Below are positions 4,979-6,196 of a DNA stretch of 6,196 nucleotides, in pieces; position 1 is the stretch's first letter, and each line of letters starts with the position of its first letter. The stretch comes from Sulfuricurvum sp. Its GTDB lineage: Bacteria > Campylobacterota > Campylobacteria > Campylobacterales > Sulfurimonadaceae. The translations under genes were made by a program, and so were the position numbers. Where the stretch lies: assembly GCA_024635855.1 (NCBI GenBank), contig JAGXHZ010000146.1:1-6196 (forward strand). Direction: 5' to 3'. A model generated the notes under the pieces. That model had not been told where the DNA came from. It saw only the letters and a program-made list of their open reading frames with translations, and did no database searches.

Positions 4979-6196
4979 ATGCAAAACTCCCCTAAAACTT
5001 CTTTTGATCTTATTGTCGTAGGTGGCGGGGCAGCAGGTCTTATCGCTGCCATTACTGCTGCACGTCGTGGTAACACTGTCCTTCTCCTCGAAAAACTCTC
5101 CAAAATTGCGGCGAAACTCAAAGCAACCGGCGGCGGTCGGTGTAACCTCACGAATACTCTTTCCAATGACGACTTTATGGGACGTTTCGGACGAGACGGA
5201 CGTTTTATGACTCCGGCTTTGAAGAGTTTTGATCATCGTGCATTGATGGCATTTTTTGCCGAAATCGGAGTCGAAAGCCATGCACCTGATGGATATCGTG
5301 TTTTTCCCGTTTCCCACAGTTCGGTGAGCATCATCACAGCACTCGAAGAGGAGATGGCACGTCTTGGTGTGACACTCATCACCCACGCACGGGTAGAAAA
5401 ACTCGAACATAATGGCGTCCGTGTTACAGGTGTCAGCACAGCCAATCTGTCCTACACAGCTCCTAATGTCATTATTGCTACCGGAGGTCTTGGCTATCCG
5501 CAACTGGGTGCCGAGGGTGATGGATTTACGATTGCCTCCGCTGTCGGACACAAAATCACCGATCTCTACCCCGCTATGATGCCTCTAAAAACGAAAGAAA
5601 TATGGGTTGAGCATTGCCGCGCCGACACGATACCAAAGGTAGAGATTCGTATTGATCTCCCCAAAGCAAAAAATATCCGTGCGCAAGGAGATTTGATTTT
5701 TACCGCCCATGGCATCCGTGGTCCCGTCGTCCTCGATGTTGCCCGTGAGATCACTCCGTTGATCGAAAAATACGGCGAAGTCCCCTTGCTGATAAACCTC
5801 ACCAAAGGGCTGAACGAAGAGCAACTGAGAGAACACATCAAAAATGAAATTTACAAGCATCCCGAACAGTCAATATTAACTCATATTAAAACACTTCTCC
5901 CCGAATCGGTAGGACAGGAACTTTGTATTTTAGCCCATGCAAATCCAGAGGAAGGGTTCAATAAACTCGAAGGAATCCAGCGCGATAAACTTATCAAACT
6001 TCTCGCATGGACGCCTCTCACAGTAATCGGGCACGACGGCTTTAAAATGGCAATGATTACACGAGGCGGCGTATCCCTCAAAGAAATCCGCCCTGAAACG
6101 ATGGAAAGTAAAATACTCAACGGTCTTTATTTTTGCGGTGAAGTAATGAATCTTGATGGTCCGTGTGGCGGATACAATCTCCAGTGGTCCTTTGCC
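4979..6196 (+). CDS. HI0933/YhiN-family FAD-dependent oxidoreductase, C-terminal end cut by window edge
   Basis: A flavoprotein of the HI0933-like (YhiN/BaiN) family, annotated elsewhere as NAD(P)/FAD-dependent oxidoreductase; the natural substrate of most members is unknown. The 406 visible codons are open to the edge. Seen are the FAD dinucleotide motif DLIVVGGGAAGLIAA (10-24) with the ribose-binding E38 in LLLEK, the family signature TGGGRCNLTN (50-59), IIATGGLGYPQLGAEGDGF (165-183), GDLIFTAHGIRGPVVLDVA (237-255), ITRGGVSLKEIRPETMES (360-377) and GLYFCGEVMNLDGPCGGYNLQ (382-402). The usual length is about 400-415, so only about ten residues are missing. The ATG at 4979 is the only start compatible with the FAD motif, since an in-frame TGA ends at 4975; it has no ribosome binding site. 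It follows the transglutaminase-like gene by 14 bases. Its codons end in C more often (CTC, GTC, ATC) than those of its neighbours, a mild difference that proves nothing by itself. Confidence 0.95.
   Translation, partial: MQNSPKTSFDLIVVGGGAAGLIAAITAARRGNTVLLLEKLSKIAAKLKATGGGRCNLTNTLSNDDFMGRFGRDGRFMTPALKSFDHRALMAFFAEIGVESHAPDGYRVFPVSHSSVSIITALEEEMARLGVTLITHARVEKLEHNGVRVTGVSTANLSYTAPNVIIATGGLGYPQLGAEGDGFTIASAVGHKITDLYPAMMPLKTKEIWVEHCRADTIPKVEIRIDLPKAKNIRAQGDLIFTAHGIRGPVVLDVAREITPLIEKYGEVPLLINLTKGLNEEQLREHIKNEIYKHPEQSILTHIKTLLPESVGQELCILAHANPEEGFNKLEGIQRDKLIKLLAWTPLTVIGHDGFKMAMITRGGVSLKEIRPETMESKILNGLYFCGEVMNLDGPCGGYNLQWSFA

Noticed and set aside
4967..5551. Long minus-strand open frame of 194 codons opposite the flavoprotein gene
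   Set aside because: It lies wholly antisense to a gene with clear FAD and HI0933 motifs. Its translation is Cys/Ser/Thr-rich with no recognisable domain, so it is a shadow of the codon bias of the real gene.
5566..6120. Minus-strand open frames opposite the 3' half of the flavoprotein gene
   Set aside because: Antisense to continuous family motifs on the plus strand, with no start context or domain of their own.
1..6196. CRISPR array, tRNA or rRNA gene, insertion sequence, or toxin-antitoxin pair
   Set aside because: No regularly spaced repeats, cloverleaf-like segments, transposase motifs or terminal inverted repeats were seen on reading both strands; the small genes do not resemble toxin or antitoxin families.

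Overview
The window looks like core chromosome of a campylobacterotal (formerly epsilonproteobacterial) bacterium, perhaps near Sulfuricurvum or Sulfurimonas. This rests on protein style, AAGGA-type ribosome binding sites, A/T-rich intergenic DNA, TATAAT boxes without a clear -35, and a standalone DUF234 protein of a kind I associate with that phylum. The genus is a guess. I see no tRNA, rRNA, CRISPR array, insertion sequence or phage gene.

Left part, minus strand (read from 2155 down to 1): gltA (type II citrate synthase, complete), a small YccU-type CoA-binding protein, and the first 126 codons of a threonine ammonia-lyase (ilvA), cut by the window edge. The CoA-binding gene and ilvA are 9 bases apart and surely share a transcript. 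gltA lies 66 bases upstream of the CoA-binding start, with a possible internal promoter between. The common theme is central carbon metabolism feeding amino acid synthesis.

Divergent spacer, 2156-2366: it carries a good sigma-70-like promoter towards gltA and a weaker one the other way. The long gltA leader holds an inverted repeat followed by a T run, and a 19-codon open frame with its own ribosome binding site whose start codon lies in the repeat; this could be an attenuator-type leader.

Right part, plus strand: a small basic, proline-rich, probably winged-helix protein that seems to start at an ATC codon; a cytoplasmic parvulin (ppiC); a standalone DUF234 protein (winged helix plus a degenerate restriction-nuclease-like domain, no ATPase domain); a bacterial transglutaminase-like protein with an intact Cys-His-Asp triad; and a HI0933/YhiN-family flavoprotein running off the right edge, about ten residues short of the expected end. 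The last three are closely spaced, and the flavoprotein may be transcribed from an extended -10 box so close to its ATG that the mRNA would be leaderless.

Most genes are ordinary housekeeping or conserved accessory genes. I do not see a clear new multi-gene system. The points that most deserve a second look are the ATC start, the gltA leader, the leaderless flavoprotein start and the DUF234 protein with an altered nuclease motif.
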